Source of the DNA: Locusta migratoria
Taxonomy: Eukaryota > Arthropoda > Insecta > Orthoptera > Acrididae
Assembly: GCA_026315105.1 (NCBI GenBank)
Contig: CM048744.1
Span: 973,934,221-973,998,220 of the forward strand
DNA length: 64,000 bases
Reading direction: 5' to 3'
In this document: positions 10,740 through 21,373 of the stretch, one piece after another
How the letters are laid out: each line of letters begins with the position of its first letter
How positions within the stretch are numbered: the first letter of the stretch is position 1
The notes under the pieces: model-generated
What the model was told of the DNA's origin: nothing
Database searches by the model: none
The model's input: the letters and a program-made list of their open reading frames with translations, nothing else
Program-made: the position numbers and the translations under genes

Positions 10740-11364
10740 GCCCAGCCTAGGAATGGCGGTTATCGCTGAAACAACCGGTTTTCGGTTATACCGGTTTAAC
10801 CGCACTGTAAAAATTGTTCAAGATAACCGGTTTTTTAAATAACCGGTTTTCGGTTTTTTATTGCTATTACTTCCAGTAGAGTTCGACCGAAACATATTTT
10901 GCGGCCGAAACAGAAACCGTAATCGAATTTTCGGTTCTTCTAGTTTCGGCCGAAACCGAAACTTAAGAAATGTAGTTCAGATTTAGGTAAATTTACGTTA
11001 TACGACAAATCACTAATCTTTGTATATTTTGCAAGATCCCCTCTCAATACTACGCCTTCTTGAGTTTGAGCAAGACTAGCCAGGACTCCGTAGAAGACGA
11101 TATACGAAGCATACAGATTTACTGGCCTAGTATTTCCATCCGGCAGTTGCGAATACTGAACCAACCACTCCGTAAGTTGGAGTTGTGAGCCATCGCATAT
11201 GAATAGCTTGTTATGTAAGTTACAGTCAGTAAATGAACTTCAATCAGTTCTGCAGAAGTATTTCGAAAAACTAAGTCACAGATCCGACTAACAGTATGAT
11301 TGTTGTCAGTGTAAATTTACGCAAATTGAACTAGGAAAGCTGTGTACGACATGATCAAATAATG

Positions 11365-11563
11365 TTCAAATGGGTGTGAGTTGTTATGACACCTAAATGC
11401 TTAGGTCATCAGTCTATAGATTTAAAACTACTTAAACTAACTTACGCTAAGAACAACATACACACCGAGGACCGAGGGAGGAGGGAGGATTCGAACCTCC
11501 GACTGGAGCAGCCACACAGTTCATAACATGGAGCCTCAGACCGCACATTACATCGCGAGGCAC
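11365..11563 (-). mobile_element. SINE-C nested in hAT
   Basis: Minus-strand tRNA-like head with B-box GGTTCGAATCC (11489-11499) and the family body GGTCATCAGTCTATAG in reverse. Diverged, and the target duplication is uncertain. Confidence 0.72.
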
Positions 11564-11775
11564 TACATTATCAATGTTACCTAAACCCATATTGGTTATT
11601 AAAAAATCCCCTCGCTTTTCAAGGAATCGCATTAATAAAACTTGTTAGCAAAACAATATGATAATATATTAAAAGTTGTAATAGCCTTACATCATGACGC
11701 GGTCAATACCCAGAAAACTTTTATGTCATCTGACTCTGGCCGCGGAAGCCTACGTAATTATAACATTAAAAGTTA

Positions 11776-11967
11776 TTATTCCAAGCTTACATAATAGGTA
11801 TATGAATCGAATTGAATTTCCAAGGAACATTTTGGATGCTTTCTCCTTAAATGACACAGCATGTTTGTAGTAACTCCACCAGTTTTCAGTTTTTTAAAGC
11901 AAATGGAGCATTGTACCTCACTGCTACCGTACTTCGTGAAGTAGATCCACATCCGGCATGGTGCCAT
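11776..11967 (-). pseudogene. BED zinc-finger remnant of a hAT transposase
   Basis: A 63-codon frame encodes WIYFTK followed by C-x2-C (VQCSICFKKL) and H-x4-H (CHLRRKH), the BED finger pattern that binds transposon ends or promoters. The rest of a transposase is absent. It lies inside the hAT element, so I read it as transposon residue, not a host zinc-finger gene. Confidence 0.65.
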
Positions 11968-12569
11968 TTAAAACACAACCGATGTCTGGCGACGACAGCA
12001 AGGAACTGCCGCATGACCAGACGGAGGCAAGTCTCGTACACTGCCGGTGCACGCGCGTCGTCTAATAGGCCACGCCACACGGCAACAGCTGCATCGGTGC
12101 CTCAATAGCTGCACCAGTCCTTACGTTCTTACGCCAAGCGTTTGTTGCGCGTTTCTGTCTGCCGGGATTGTTCTTAAAATATCACTGATCGCTTTTCTTA
12201 GTTACTGCAATGGCCTAACATTTCACAACAGTGGAAATTTTAGGAATAGCCCTAAATATTAGGGTCTACTAGTTTTAATTTTTTTTAATTATTTACAAAA
12301 AAACACATATTGAACCACTACTACAGGAAGTTTCTGTCTACCGGTGTTTTTAGCCGGTTCTTGGCAATAACTAAAAAAAAAAAAAAAACGGTTACAACCG
12401 ACACCAAATAAATACCGAAAAAAACCGGTTATTCAAAACTAAAATACCGGTATCGGTTTTAATCGGTCGGTTTTTCCCATCCCTAGGCCAGCCCAGCAGG
12501 TGGTCTGTACAGCATTGTGTGTCCCGGACACTGTGCGGCCCAGGCGGAGGCGGGAGCTGCGCTGCCCTG

Positions 12570-12811
12570 TAGGGAAACATTTAAATGTTCGGCCGAAACT
12601 AGAAGAACCGAAAATTCGATTACGGTTTCTGTTTCGGCTGCAAAATATGTTTCGGTCGAACTCTACTGGAAATAATAGCAATAAAAAACCGAAAACCGGT
12701 TATTTAAAAAAACCGGTTATCTTGAGCAATTTTTACACTGCGGTTAAACCGGAGATGAAAAGAACCGGTATAACCGAAAACCGGTTCTTTCAGCAATAAC
12801 CGCCATCCCTA
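12570..12811. mobile_element. 242-bp hAT MITE
   Basis: Nearly identical over about 200 bp to the left end of the adjacent hAT element (10748-10960), but inverted. It starts TAGGGA and ends TCCCTA. Flanked by its own 7/8 duplication CTG(C/T)CCTG (12562-12569, 12812-12819), so it is a separate insertion and not part of the first element. Confidence 0.75.
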
Positions 12812-12819
12812 CTGTCCTG

Positions 12820-13232
12820 TGCCACAACTTGCGCTGCTGCATCTAAACCCGGCAGTCGCAGAAACCTGTGCTGCGCTGTCCTGCCCTGCCCTTCGTCGTC
12901 TGCGTCTCGATGTGCGCCCGGCCGTTAGGGCTGGCCAAATGATAGTCGCGTTCGAACAAGTTCGGGATTTCCCGATTCAGCAGAGAACTCGATACAGTAT
13001 CGAAGTATTCGAACACTCAGATAATAAATGAGTCGCGCTGCATATCTGCAAGCGATACGCGGGAAATTTTGAAGTTACTGGGCTGTCGCTTTGCTCAGAA
13101 CTAATTTCATAGGAAGTACAAGTATATATGTAATAGAAAACTAGGGCATAACTATAAAAAACTGTATATTTTTTAATCAGTTTGGAAAACATTGTTTCCT
13201 TGCTTGGAATAAACAGCGAACGTATTATTTGA
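12820..13232. other. No gene supported
   Basis: A GC-rich left part (12820-12930) is followed by AT-rich sequence. Short frames of 70-71 codons are not recognisable. Confidence 0.4.
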
Positions 13233-13286
13233 TGATAAAAAATAACAGTCCAGTTCGCGAATTATTTTTACAATTTATTAATATAT

Positions 13287-13327
13287 GTGACCGGTTTCGA
13301 TCTAGGTTTAGATCATCTTCAGACCTC
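13287..13327 (-). ncRNA. Hammerhead-like motif, minus strand
   Basis: Core CTGAAGA, stem II GATCT/AGATC (five pairs), GAAA, stem III CCGG, cleavage triplet GTC, then ACA. Stem I is weak (GGT against ACA, two good pairs). All core bases fit the CUGANGA...GAAA...UH consensus. Confidence 0.5.
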
Positions 13328-13380
13328 GCTATAGATGTTCAGGCAGTCGCCGCACGCTCACCGCCTGAATATCTATAGCG

Positions 13381-13422
13381 AGGTCTGAAGATGATCTAAA
13401 CCTAGATCGAAACCGGTCACAT
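13381..13422 (+). ncRNA. Hammerhead-like motif, plus strand
   Basis: Inverted copy of the previous motif with the same core: CTGAAGA at 13385-13391, GAAA at 13409-13412, GGTC up to the expected cleavage point after 13418. The two motifs face each other in one palindrome, so a transcript from either strand carries one in sense orientation. Confidence 0.5.
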
Positions 13423-13949
13423 ATATTAAGAAATTGTAAATTTTGTGTCCCAGCTTCGTCGCCGCTTTTGTGTCTCTTTTCCTTCGTAGGTGTCGGTGGC
13501 CGAGTAGGAAGACCGACACAGGAATAAAGGTAGCACGCTTGTGCAGGTACGGAGGGGAGCAGCCAGTGGGACAGCAGAAACTAGAAACACTAGAGTAAAT
13601 TAGAACGAGATATCTATTGCACAGAATTTATACAATACTTAACTTTTACATAGCTCAGTACTGCAGAATGCTGATACGTAGCTGCCTAGTGCCTATCCGA
13701 TAGCCAAGTCTTCACTGGTGCCTATCTGATTCCGAAGTGTTAACTGGTTCCTATCTCAGTCCCAAGTGAACGATGTCGTTCAGTGATGGCCACGAGCGGA
13801 GTTGTAGCAGAGGGCGCTCGTGGCTGACGTCGTAAGAACGCCGCGCCGTGCGTGCATGGCGGCGCGCGGCGAAAGTAGGTGGCGCGCACTTTAGACTTGT
13901 GCGACACCACAGTAAAAATAATTTGCGAACTGGACTGTTATTTTTATCA

Positions 13950-16071
13950 TGTATATTTTTTAACAGTGCATACGTGACCTGTCTGGTATCACTGCAAGAT
14001 ATGATCCATTGATAAACAAAATATCTGCTACTATAACAGAACTACTGCAACACTTTACTGAAGGCTAACATCCAGAGGAAAAAAACGTGAACCTTCATAA
14101 GTAGAAATTACATTTAATGTGATTGTAAGAGACGACAATCGACCAATCCATTCCCTGTTTCTACGATAAAATAACAGCGAAAAATGTTACCACCTTTTAA
14201 TCACCTTAAAAATCAGATTAAAGGAAATAAAATAGGGAAAACATTAGAAAGTTAATACCCAATAACGAAAATAAGTCATGTAAAAATAAACTGTAATTGC
14301 AACCTCGCAATAAACGATGCACGAGCTACTGTGTACGTAGTATCGACAGGCGTCGCTAGATCGCAGCACTAGAATTTTAAATCGCAATTGCTATCGTTTA
14401 CTTATAGCCTATATTAGTTACTGTTTTTATTTATGGCCTGCACCCCAGAAGCTACTATAGTCGGAATTTGTGAGATTACCACCCAATAGAAATATTGGTA
14501 ATTAATAGCATTTGTAATTAAACAGTATGAAGTTCACTGCAAACATTGACCATGCCAATGCACCAAATGTTACACAATTGTAATCTTAATAATTATGGTA
14601 GCAATGTATGTACGCAGTTGGGCTATAGGCAGAAATTCTCCACGTTGAGATTTGCTGTGTGCTTGTAGCTGACGGGAGGCCAGCGAGCAGGCCGACGTTG
14701 GTGGCTTGTTCCAGCTTAGGATTTTCCAGGTTCGTTTCCGGTGAGGGGAGAGAGGGACAATGGCGAGTGCCAGGCGCAGTGCAGTGCACAGCGTGAAATA
14801 AAATATTCTAATACTACTGGCATTTGAAGTAATACGATGCAGTTAGGAAACTTTAAGGCCTTTATTACAAATTAGCCTGTTGACAAATAAACAATACATT
14901 AGCTGATATAGTCACATCTGGCGTAATATGTTTAATTGACAATGAAAAGTAATAAATTACCAATGATTACAAGACAGTTACACAACTAGCATGGCAATGT
15001 TTGTTTATAAAAGTAATATATTAACTGTTTCTCATTTTATTTTCAATTAATGTTGTGTATTTTATCTTGAAATAATCAGTTAAATCACTTATCTGTGATA
15101 TAAGAAATTGAACGATTGTAATAAATAGTGCAAAGGATGTGTATACCAATATAAAAACATAATAAGAAATTTGTTTAATGGGTAGTGTAATTATTTCGAT
15201 TATAATTGAAGTTTTAGAAATGTACTGGCTGAGCACTGTACGTTGGCAAGTCGGTTAGAACAGCTCACATGGGGATGTTGATGACGTAGGAAAAAAAACC
15301 GGCAGTTGGGCTTTGGGCGCGCGCGCGGGCAGGAAGTGACGAGTCGGGAGCAAGTGGGGTAGCTGGCCGGGCGGTGTCGCTCTGCACAGTCGGCATGTGG
15401 ATCTCCAGGTGGAGACTATAGATTTTGGTGTGGCAATTGCCAGGTGTGGTTGCTCGTCGTAAACTGCACCAAGTTGAATCGAGTGCTATTGTGTGTTGTG
15501 AATATTTAGCCGGTGGTACAAGGTGTGCATCGCACTAAAAGTGACTGTGTTTTGTTAATGTTACACATGTCGCATAGGCATGAACATAAACGGTGTTTGA
15601 GACAGGCATATGGTGTGAAAACAATTTGTGACAAATATTCATTTTGTCTGAGGGCTCACAAGCTATAACTTTATTTGATAAATGTGTCGACGTACAGACG
15701 TATCAGCCACAGGGTTTTAATATGGTGTAATAAACAACATAAAGTGAACTTCCACGTGTCTTCAAAAATAGTAGTAAGTACACCCTTTTCTCTCATGAAC
15801 TTGACTTTATTATGAATTTGTTTTGTTAATCATATGCAGGGAAGGAAAGCTGCGAACGTGTGATATCATACCCTAGAAAACGAGTCAAACAGTAGCGATC
15901 ACAGTTCCAGTGTTTTTGCATGTTTAGGAATTTGGTTCGCAGTTGGTGGTTGTGAGTTTTAAAAATTAAACTCTCACCCCGACCTTCACCCTCGCAAATT
16001 TCACACTTATTAATCCCCTATCTTCGTTATAAATCGGATACTGCACGGCACAGAAATGACTTACGAATACC
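13950..16071. other. Long stretch with no recognised gene
   Basis: Mostly AT-rich. A GC-rich CpG-bearing block at 15290-15410 contains a GCGCGCGCG run and is followed by GTG-rich sequence that could be a promoter or untranslated exon. I have no splice or coding evidence. A C/G-rich block also occurs at 14640-14770. Confidence 0.4.
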
Positions 16072-16200
16072 ATCGTTGTAAATCGTAGATATAGTACCTC
16101 CTGACATTGCTAGATAGCGTCGTGATCGAATGCTCGAACATTTCCCGAAGTGTGACGTAAATTATTCGAACAGTTCGAGTCATGTTGAAACGCAGCTGTA
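16072..16200 (-). repeat. Unclassified repeat U2, copy 1
   Basis: Inverted match to 62318-62452, 46 kb away, sharing AATTTACGTCACA, GATGTCA and ATGTTC segments. Both copies keep a frame in which about half the residues agree: TRTV-x2-IYVT-x-R-x-MF-x-HSI, then VRRYY and LQR. Family unknown. Confidence 0.55.
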
Positions 16201-16794
16201 CCGGTCTTACTCTGGCGCTACCTGTTGGCGGCTGGACCGCCTGCGTGTGGGACTGCGTCGGCGGTCTACTTCCCAGACCAGACCAGACCAAACGCACCGG
16301 AAGCCGCCCCACCCTCCACTGTGCCGGCCACAACATTCGCGAGCCACGCCCCCCGGCAGAAATAGCGCCTCCTGTCTGCCCACACACGCGTGGCCCGTCC
16401 CGTCCCGTTCTGTTCTGTTCTGTTCTGTTCCGCCGACACACAACACCGCTATAGTCCGGCCCACCCAATGTTGTCGCTTCCGCATCACGTCTGCTCCTTC
16501 TCCACCGCTGCGGCAGTCAAAACAAAACACACGGTCTGGGTAGACCGCTCTAAAACAAGTGGCACAGACAGCTCAGGGGGAGCAATACCGCTGAAGTGAA
16601 ACCGCTATACAACCTTAACCCTAGCTTACGTTAGTACCATCCGTTAAAATGACGACACATTCAAATTGTCGTGAACTGTGACGTTTTGAGCAACAATTGA
16701 CGAACAAGAGTACACGGGTAGAGTGTTGGTTTGGAATCACAATCGCCGAATTGACGGGTGTTACTAACGAAAGTTCAAAACCCCCTGAAAGACG
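16201..16794. other. C-rich stretch, no supported gene
   Basis: Cytosine-rich on the plus strand (16250-16560) with short repeats such as CAGACCAGACC and TTCTGTTCTGTTCTGTTC. The overlapping frames of up to 137 codons look compositional, not genic. Confidence 0.4.
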
Positions 16795-16960
16795 GGTGGT
16801 TGAAGCCAGCGTTGAAACCAGACCTTACAAGGAAAGTACTTGGGATCGAACAAACACACATACACCAAAATCGTATGAGAGATAATGTAAAGATCCCTTA
16901 TTGCACCAGTGATACTCCCGCATCTGCAAAACTCTGCAGTCGTCCGTTAGAGTCCTCTGC
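16795..16960 (+). repeat. Unclassified repeat U1, diverged copy
   Basis: In the plus frame it reads LTRKVLGIEQT followed by AKLCSRPLESS, aligning with LTRKLHGLEQT and AKLCNHALDST of the minus-strand copy at 17412-17640. Nucleotide identity is much lower than between the other two copies. Confidence 0.45.
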
Positions 16961-17411
16961 GTGTGCCATGCCGCATTGCACTTTGACCTGTCTGTTCGCT
17001 AGTAGGGACGGTGCAGTGTGCCGCCGACGTTGCGTTTTGTGACGTTATTTGTGTGGTGAAGTGTCAGACGGGGCGGCGATTGGTAATCAATCCTGCTAAT
17101 GTATTGCGATTAGTTGAGATGAAGTTACGAAGAACCCTTCTTCGTGGAGATGGTATTAGGGTAGAAGATGAATCATTTGCATGCTTTCTCGTATCTGTTA
17201 TGGTACAGAAATATAAGCATAACTTAGATACTGTTGTTACAAACTCATAATAATGATAATAGGGACAATAATGACGAACAGCTCATTGAAAGCGGTAGTG
17301 CTACGGTAAGTGCGGGAAGAGGCGATGGAGGCAATGGCAGTGAATACCTACAGTCTTTCGGGAAGAAGGGTAAAGTTGCATCATCACGGCTTTTGACGAC
17401 AATTCGCTAGA
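16961..17411. other. No recognised gene; possible extension of U1
   Basis: A plus-strand frame (17011-17250) reads MKLRRTLLRGDGIRVED and similar. It lies between two U1 copies in opposite orientation and could belong to the same source sequence. I do not recognise it. Confidence 0.3.
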
Positions 17412-17640
17412 GAACATGATCGGTGATTATCACGTAAGTTATAGTTAAGATATCTGCATTACGTATTGCGTCTACAATTACATCTACAGTGCTATCTAGA
17501 GCATGGTTGCAGAGCTTCGCAGAAAAACGACACCCACCAGCACATTGAGGTGTACGTAGAGATCCTATAACCAGACGTTCATACATATATGTTTGTTCGA
17601 GCCCATGTAGTTTCCTTGTTAGTAACGCAGGGTTAATCAT
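17412..17640 (-). repeat. Unclassified repeat U1, copy 2
   Basis: High similarity to 1-205 throughout. The minus-strand frame is open for 115 codons (17407-17754) and contains GLEQTYMYERLV, PQCAGGC and AKLCNHALDST. It continues past the point where copy 1 is cut by a LINE. Confidence 0.58.
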
Positions 17641-18461
17641 AAAAATAAATCGAGTGCAAGCCAAGCTCTGTCCAGTACAAACACGTACCTTACTAGCAAC
17701 AACTTTTACTCTATCCGTTCTATCGCAAATCGACCGAGCAATGATACCGGACAACAGCTTTTAGCAGCCCACTTAAGTTCCTGCAGACATCTATTTAAGG
17801 ATTTAGGCATCCTCACAGTAAGTATATATTCACTTCTGAAATTTATTGTTAATAATCCAATTCAAAAGTAATAACAGTGTGCACATTTATAGCACCAAGA
17901 GAAAGATGATCTTCAGTATGTAGGGCTAAATCTGAGTTTGTCACAGAAACGGGTAAATTATGCTGCCACATAAGTCTACCAAGCGGCATCAGATGCCTGA
18001 CAGATAGCCAACTAGCATTTAAAAATAAAAAGAACTTTTGAATGACAACTTCTACTCATTCGATGAGTCTTTAGATATAAATTAGTAAATCTTAAATAAA
18101 TAAATAAACATTTTTTCATGTAATATTGTGTGTAATGTAACGTCTTGAACAGCCACCCTTCATTAACCTGACACGATCCACATAATTACGAAGTGTCGTA
18201 TTCGTGACCTGTGGAACAAATATTAATGTAATCTTTAAAGCTACACAACGGGCCCAACTAACATACAGTCATGTGAGCGGTTTCCGTTAAGACGTAAAAA
18301 GTACGTTAAGGGACTGATGACCCCGTAGTTAAGTCCCATAAGCTCTACAAACATTTGAACACTTGATTCTTCTTGCCTAATACTATGAAACTCTCGGCAA
18401 TCGCTGGTTTCTTAATTTAACCAGGTTTCATCTCCGTAATTTTCTTCATTATTCCATTCCA
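17641..18461. other. AT-rich, one SINE-A tail
   Basis: Only a SINE-A tail is recognisable, at 18308-18362 (GACTGATGACCCCGTAGTTA onward). The remainder lacks ORFs. Confidence 0.5.
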
Positions 18462-19357
18462 TTAAGTTTTAACCTACAGTTCATAGCCAATACGTTAAGG
18501 TCAGAGTCTATATCTGCAGTCGGTATGTAATTCAGTTCAAAACCTGATTTGTAAACCTATGTTTTACCATTATAGAATCAATCTGGTAACGTCCAGTGTC
18601 TCCTGGTCTCTTCCACGTGTACAACCGCCTTTAATTATTCTTAAATCAAGAGTCTGTTATGATTAAATTATGTTGCGCGCAAAATTCTACGTTTCCTCCA
18701 GTCCATGTTCACTTACTATTTCATCTCCATTCTTTTCCTACTACCGAATTCCAGTCCCCCATCAGAATCAAGTTTCCTCTCCTTATCTGTCAGAATAATT
18801 TCCTTACTACCTCATACATTTCTTCGATATCATCATCATCGGCAGAGCTAGTCGGCGTATGAACTTCAATTAATGTGGTCGGTGTTGGCTTCGTATCTGT
18901 CTTGAATACAGTAATGCGTTCTCTGTGCCGTTCATAGTAGTTTCGTCGCATTCCTTACTCATTATTAGACCTACTCCTTTAATAACCCATACTGATTTTC
19001 TGCTTCTAACCCTGAAGTCTCCTGACCAGAAATCTGTTTCATGTTTCCACCGAACTTCCGTAATCCCTACGATATCTAACTTCAACCAATCCGTTTCCCT
19101 TATTTACTTTTCTAACCTCCCAAGGCGATTAAGTCCTATCCGTAGAATGTCGGTATTGTTATTCCTGATGACATCCTCCTGAAAAGTCCACGCCCGGAGA
19201 TCCGAATGGGGGACTATTTTACCTCAAGAAAATTCTACCCAAATGGATGCCATCGTCATATATTCGTACAGTAGAGATTCATGTCCTCAGAAAAAGTAAC
19301 TACTGTAGTTTTTCGCTTCATTTTAGCCATTCGCAGTAACTGTGTGGGAAAGTAACA

Positions 19358-19504
19358 CACTACGATCGGGGGTTCGAATCCCCCCTCGGGCATGGATATT
19401 TGTGCCGTCCTTAGTATAAGGTAGTAGATAAGTAGTTTGTAAGTTTAGGGACTGATGACCCCGTAGTTAAGTCCCATAAGCTTAACAAACATTTGAACAT
19501 TTTT
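19358..19504 (+). mobile_element. SINE-A, 5'-truncated
   Basis: Starts inside the tRNA-like head just before the B-box and ends with the standard tail. Perfect 11-bp duplication GGAAAGTAACA (19347-19357, 19505-19515). Confidence 0.92.
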
Positions 19505-19542
19505 GGAAAGTAACATTAGCTGATGTTACAAGGACAGTGAAT

Positions 19543-19743
19543 GTTCAAATGTTTGTGAAACTTAAGAGACTTAACTGCGGGGTCATCAATCCCTAAACGT
19601 GGAAACTACTTATGAACTACCTTATACTAAAGACGACACAAACATCCATGCCCGAGGGGGGGATTCGAACCCCCAACGGGGAACGGCCTCGCGCATCGGA
19701 GCATAGCGCCTCAATGCGCTTGGCCACTCCGCCGCGGCCTGCT
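19543..19743 (-). mobile_element. SINE-A, variant head
   Basis: Minus strand, same variant head as 8492 and 60039. Flanked by CAGT(G/T)AAT (19535-19542, 19744-19751), 7/8. Confidence 0.85.
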
Positions 19744-19789
19744 CAGTTAATCGTCCAGACAGTTGCTCCTGTATCTACTAAAAACGCTG

Positions 19790-19965
19790 TATCTGACGGG
19801 AGGCGTGCCTAGGTAGTCCTTGCAAGTGCGGTGATCACTGTGTCCCCAGTGGTGTAGGGGTCAGCGCAACTGCCTAGAAAGCAGGAGACCCGGGTTCGAA
19901 TCCCGGCTGGGTACACATTTTCAGCTTTGCCCAATCGCAGTTGATGTCATATATTCTATGAATAT
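19790..19965 (+). mobile_element. SINE-D with near-complete tRNA-like head
   Basis: The head at 19850-19914 folds as a cloverleaf: 6/7 acceptor pairs, anticodon stem CTGC/GCAG with loop CTAGAAA (AGA at the anticodon position), T-arm CCGGG-TTCGAAT-CCCGG. The tail reads GCCCAATCGCAGTTGATGTC. Perfect 11-bp duplication TAAAAACGCTG (19779-19789, 19966-19976). A tRNA finder might call it a tRNA, but it is a SINE head. Confidence 0.9.
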
Positions 19966-20072
19966 TAAAAACGCTGCTGCCTCTCTTCATAAAACGCACG
20001 TTTGTCTAGCCTCTCCACAGATACCCACAGATGCACCTACGGTCAGGGTACCATACCTCGGCAACTAGGGTA

Positions 20073-20597
20073 ACCTAACACTAACATTGATATATCATGA
20101 TACAACTTGTTAAAAGGACACTCTTATGACAAGTGACATTCACATACAGAAGTATGTGACATGATGTCTGTATTTTAGTGTTGTACACTTGTATTTTAGT
20201 GTTGTACACTTGTATTTTATCGTCGACACTGATGTACGACATTAGCTGCATATTAATAAGAGCTTCACTCTAAGTTTTCAGAAGAATTGTAATGTAATTT
20301 CAGAAGTTCTTCCGAAGAAGGATTCTGTCGAAAATTTGATAAAGGGGTAATAAACGTAATTATGTGGAACTGGTTGGCTGTTATTTCACCTATCATCATT
20401 GCTGTAATGCAACCAATTTATTATTTTTTGATTTTTTATAATATAGATAAAAATATTAATTAAAAGAAGAAAAGTTATAAAACAGAACAAGAAATGGATT
20501 TTCAGTATAGACGGAGGACCCTTGATTTTTTTAACGGAATAACGTTTTTGCTTGTCTTGGTTATGTATGTTTTGCGTAATATAATATCACTGTTTGA
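20073..20597. other. No gene seen
   Basis: AT-rich. A direct repeat of about 20 bp (TTGTATTTTAGTGTTGTACAC) lies near 20169-20213. Nothing else recognised. Confidence 0.5.
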
Positions 20598-21347
20598 CGA
20601 TGATATCATAATTCTGTGAGAGACATCAAAGGACCTCGAAGATCAGCTGAATTGAATGAACACTATCGTGAAAGTTGCGTTTAAGATGTCCATTATCATA
20701 AACAAAACAAGGATAATGGAATGCAGTGTAAGAAAACCAGGTGATGTTCAAGGAATTAGATTAGTAACGAAACAATATAGGTAGTTGTGAGTTTGATTAC
20801 CTGCGCAGTAAAATAAGATTTTCGCACCGCACCACAAATGATATAAAATGGAGAATAGAAATGGGAAGAAAAGCGTATCCGAAAAAGAGACATTTGTTAA
20901 CATCCAATATTACGTGTAAGAAATTCTATTCTGAAGGTCTTTGTTTGGAGTGTTGCCTTGTATGGGAGTGAAACATGTACGACGAATAGTTCAGACAGGA
21001 AGAGGATACAGGCCTTTGAAATGTGGTACTACAGAATAATGCTGAAGATTAGGTGTGTAGATCGCGTAACTAATGAGCAGATAGTGAAAAGAATTGGGGA
21101 GAAACTGAATTTGTGGCATACCTTGACTAAAAGAAGGGATCGATTGGTAGGACACATTCTTAGACATCGAGGAATTGTGAATTTAGCATTGGAGGGAAGT
21201 GTTTGGGGTATAAAACGCTTAGGGAGACCAAAGGATGGATACAATAACCAGATTCAAATGGATGTGATTACTATTCTTATTCAAAGATGAAGAGGGTAGA
21301 GTACGGTGGACAGCTGCATAAAACCAGTCACCGCTCTGAAGACCACA
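20598..21347 (+). pseudogene. RTE LINE 3' fragment, degenerate
   Basis: Matches the RTE C-terminal half: the frame at 20958-21290 reads LYGSET-like start, KRIQAFEMWYYRIMLKIR, TKRRDRLVGHILRH, then LALEGSVWG. Ends CTGAAGACCAC without a long CAA tail. Upstream parts are frameshifted. The RT catalytic site is not preserved. Confidence 0.82.
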
Positions 21348-21373
21348 CAAGCGATTACAAACGATGTCACTAT

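Larger units (their letters stand above)
10748..12485 (-). mobile_element. hAT-type DNA transposon, degenerate
   Basis: Ends TAGGAATGG and, inverted, TAGGGATGGG resemble hAT termini. Flanks show a 7/8 duplication GCCCAGCC / GGCCAGCC (10740-10747, 12486-12493), the 8-bp size typical of hAT. Both ends are rich in AACCGGTT-like repeats. The interior holds a minus-strand BED-finger remnant (11776-11967) and an unrecognised 74-codon frame (10940-11164) but no DDE catalytic region, so the copy is non-autonomous. SINE-C is nested at 11365-11563. Confidence 0.65.
13233..13949. mobile_element. TIR element of about 717 bp with a paired hammerhead-like core
   Basis: Terminal inverted repeats of about 38 bp (13233-13271, 13912-13949; TAACAGTCCAGTTCGC) match at all but a few positions. 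Inside, a second inverted pair (13271-13344 and 13363-13436) has an 18-base loop, and each arm holds a hammerhead-like motif. The remainder is non-coding and fairly GC-rich, with the repeats CCTATC and AAGT near 13690-13760. No transposase. Confidence 0.6.
18462..20072 (-). pseudogene. RTE LINE 5' half (endonuclease), with three SINE insertions
   Basis: The minus strand matches the 5' UTR and endonuclease of the intact RTE at 34139: LKLDIVGITEVRW, then the DFWSGDFRVR region, with frameshifts. The 5' UTR is recognisable to about 20072. The RT half is absent. Three SINEs sit inside at 19358, 19543 and 19790, each with its own duplication, so this copy is old. Confidence 0.82.

Noticed and set aside
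19850..19914. Possible functional tRNA gene
   Set aside because: The cloverleaf is good but is the head of a SINE with tail and target duplication, and near-identical heads recur at 42680 and 43185.
20290..20350. Another hammerhead-like motif (GAAGAAGG ... TCGAAAA)
   Set aside because: No CTGANGA core and stems do not pair convincingly.
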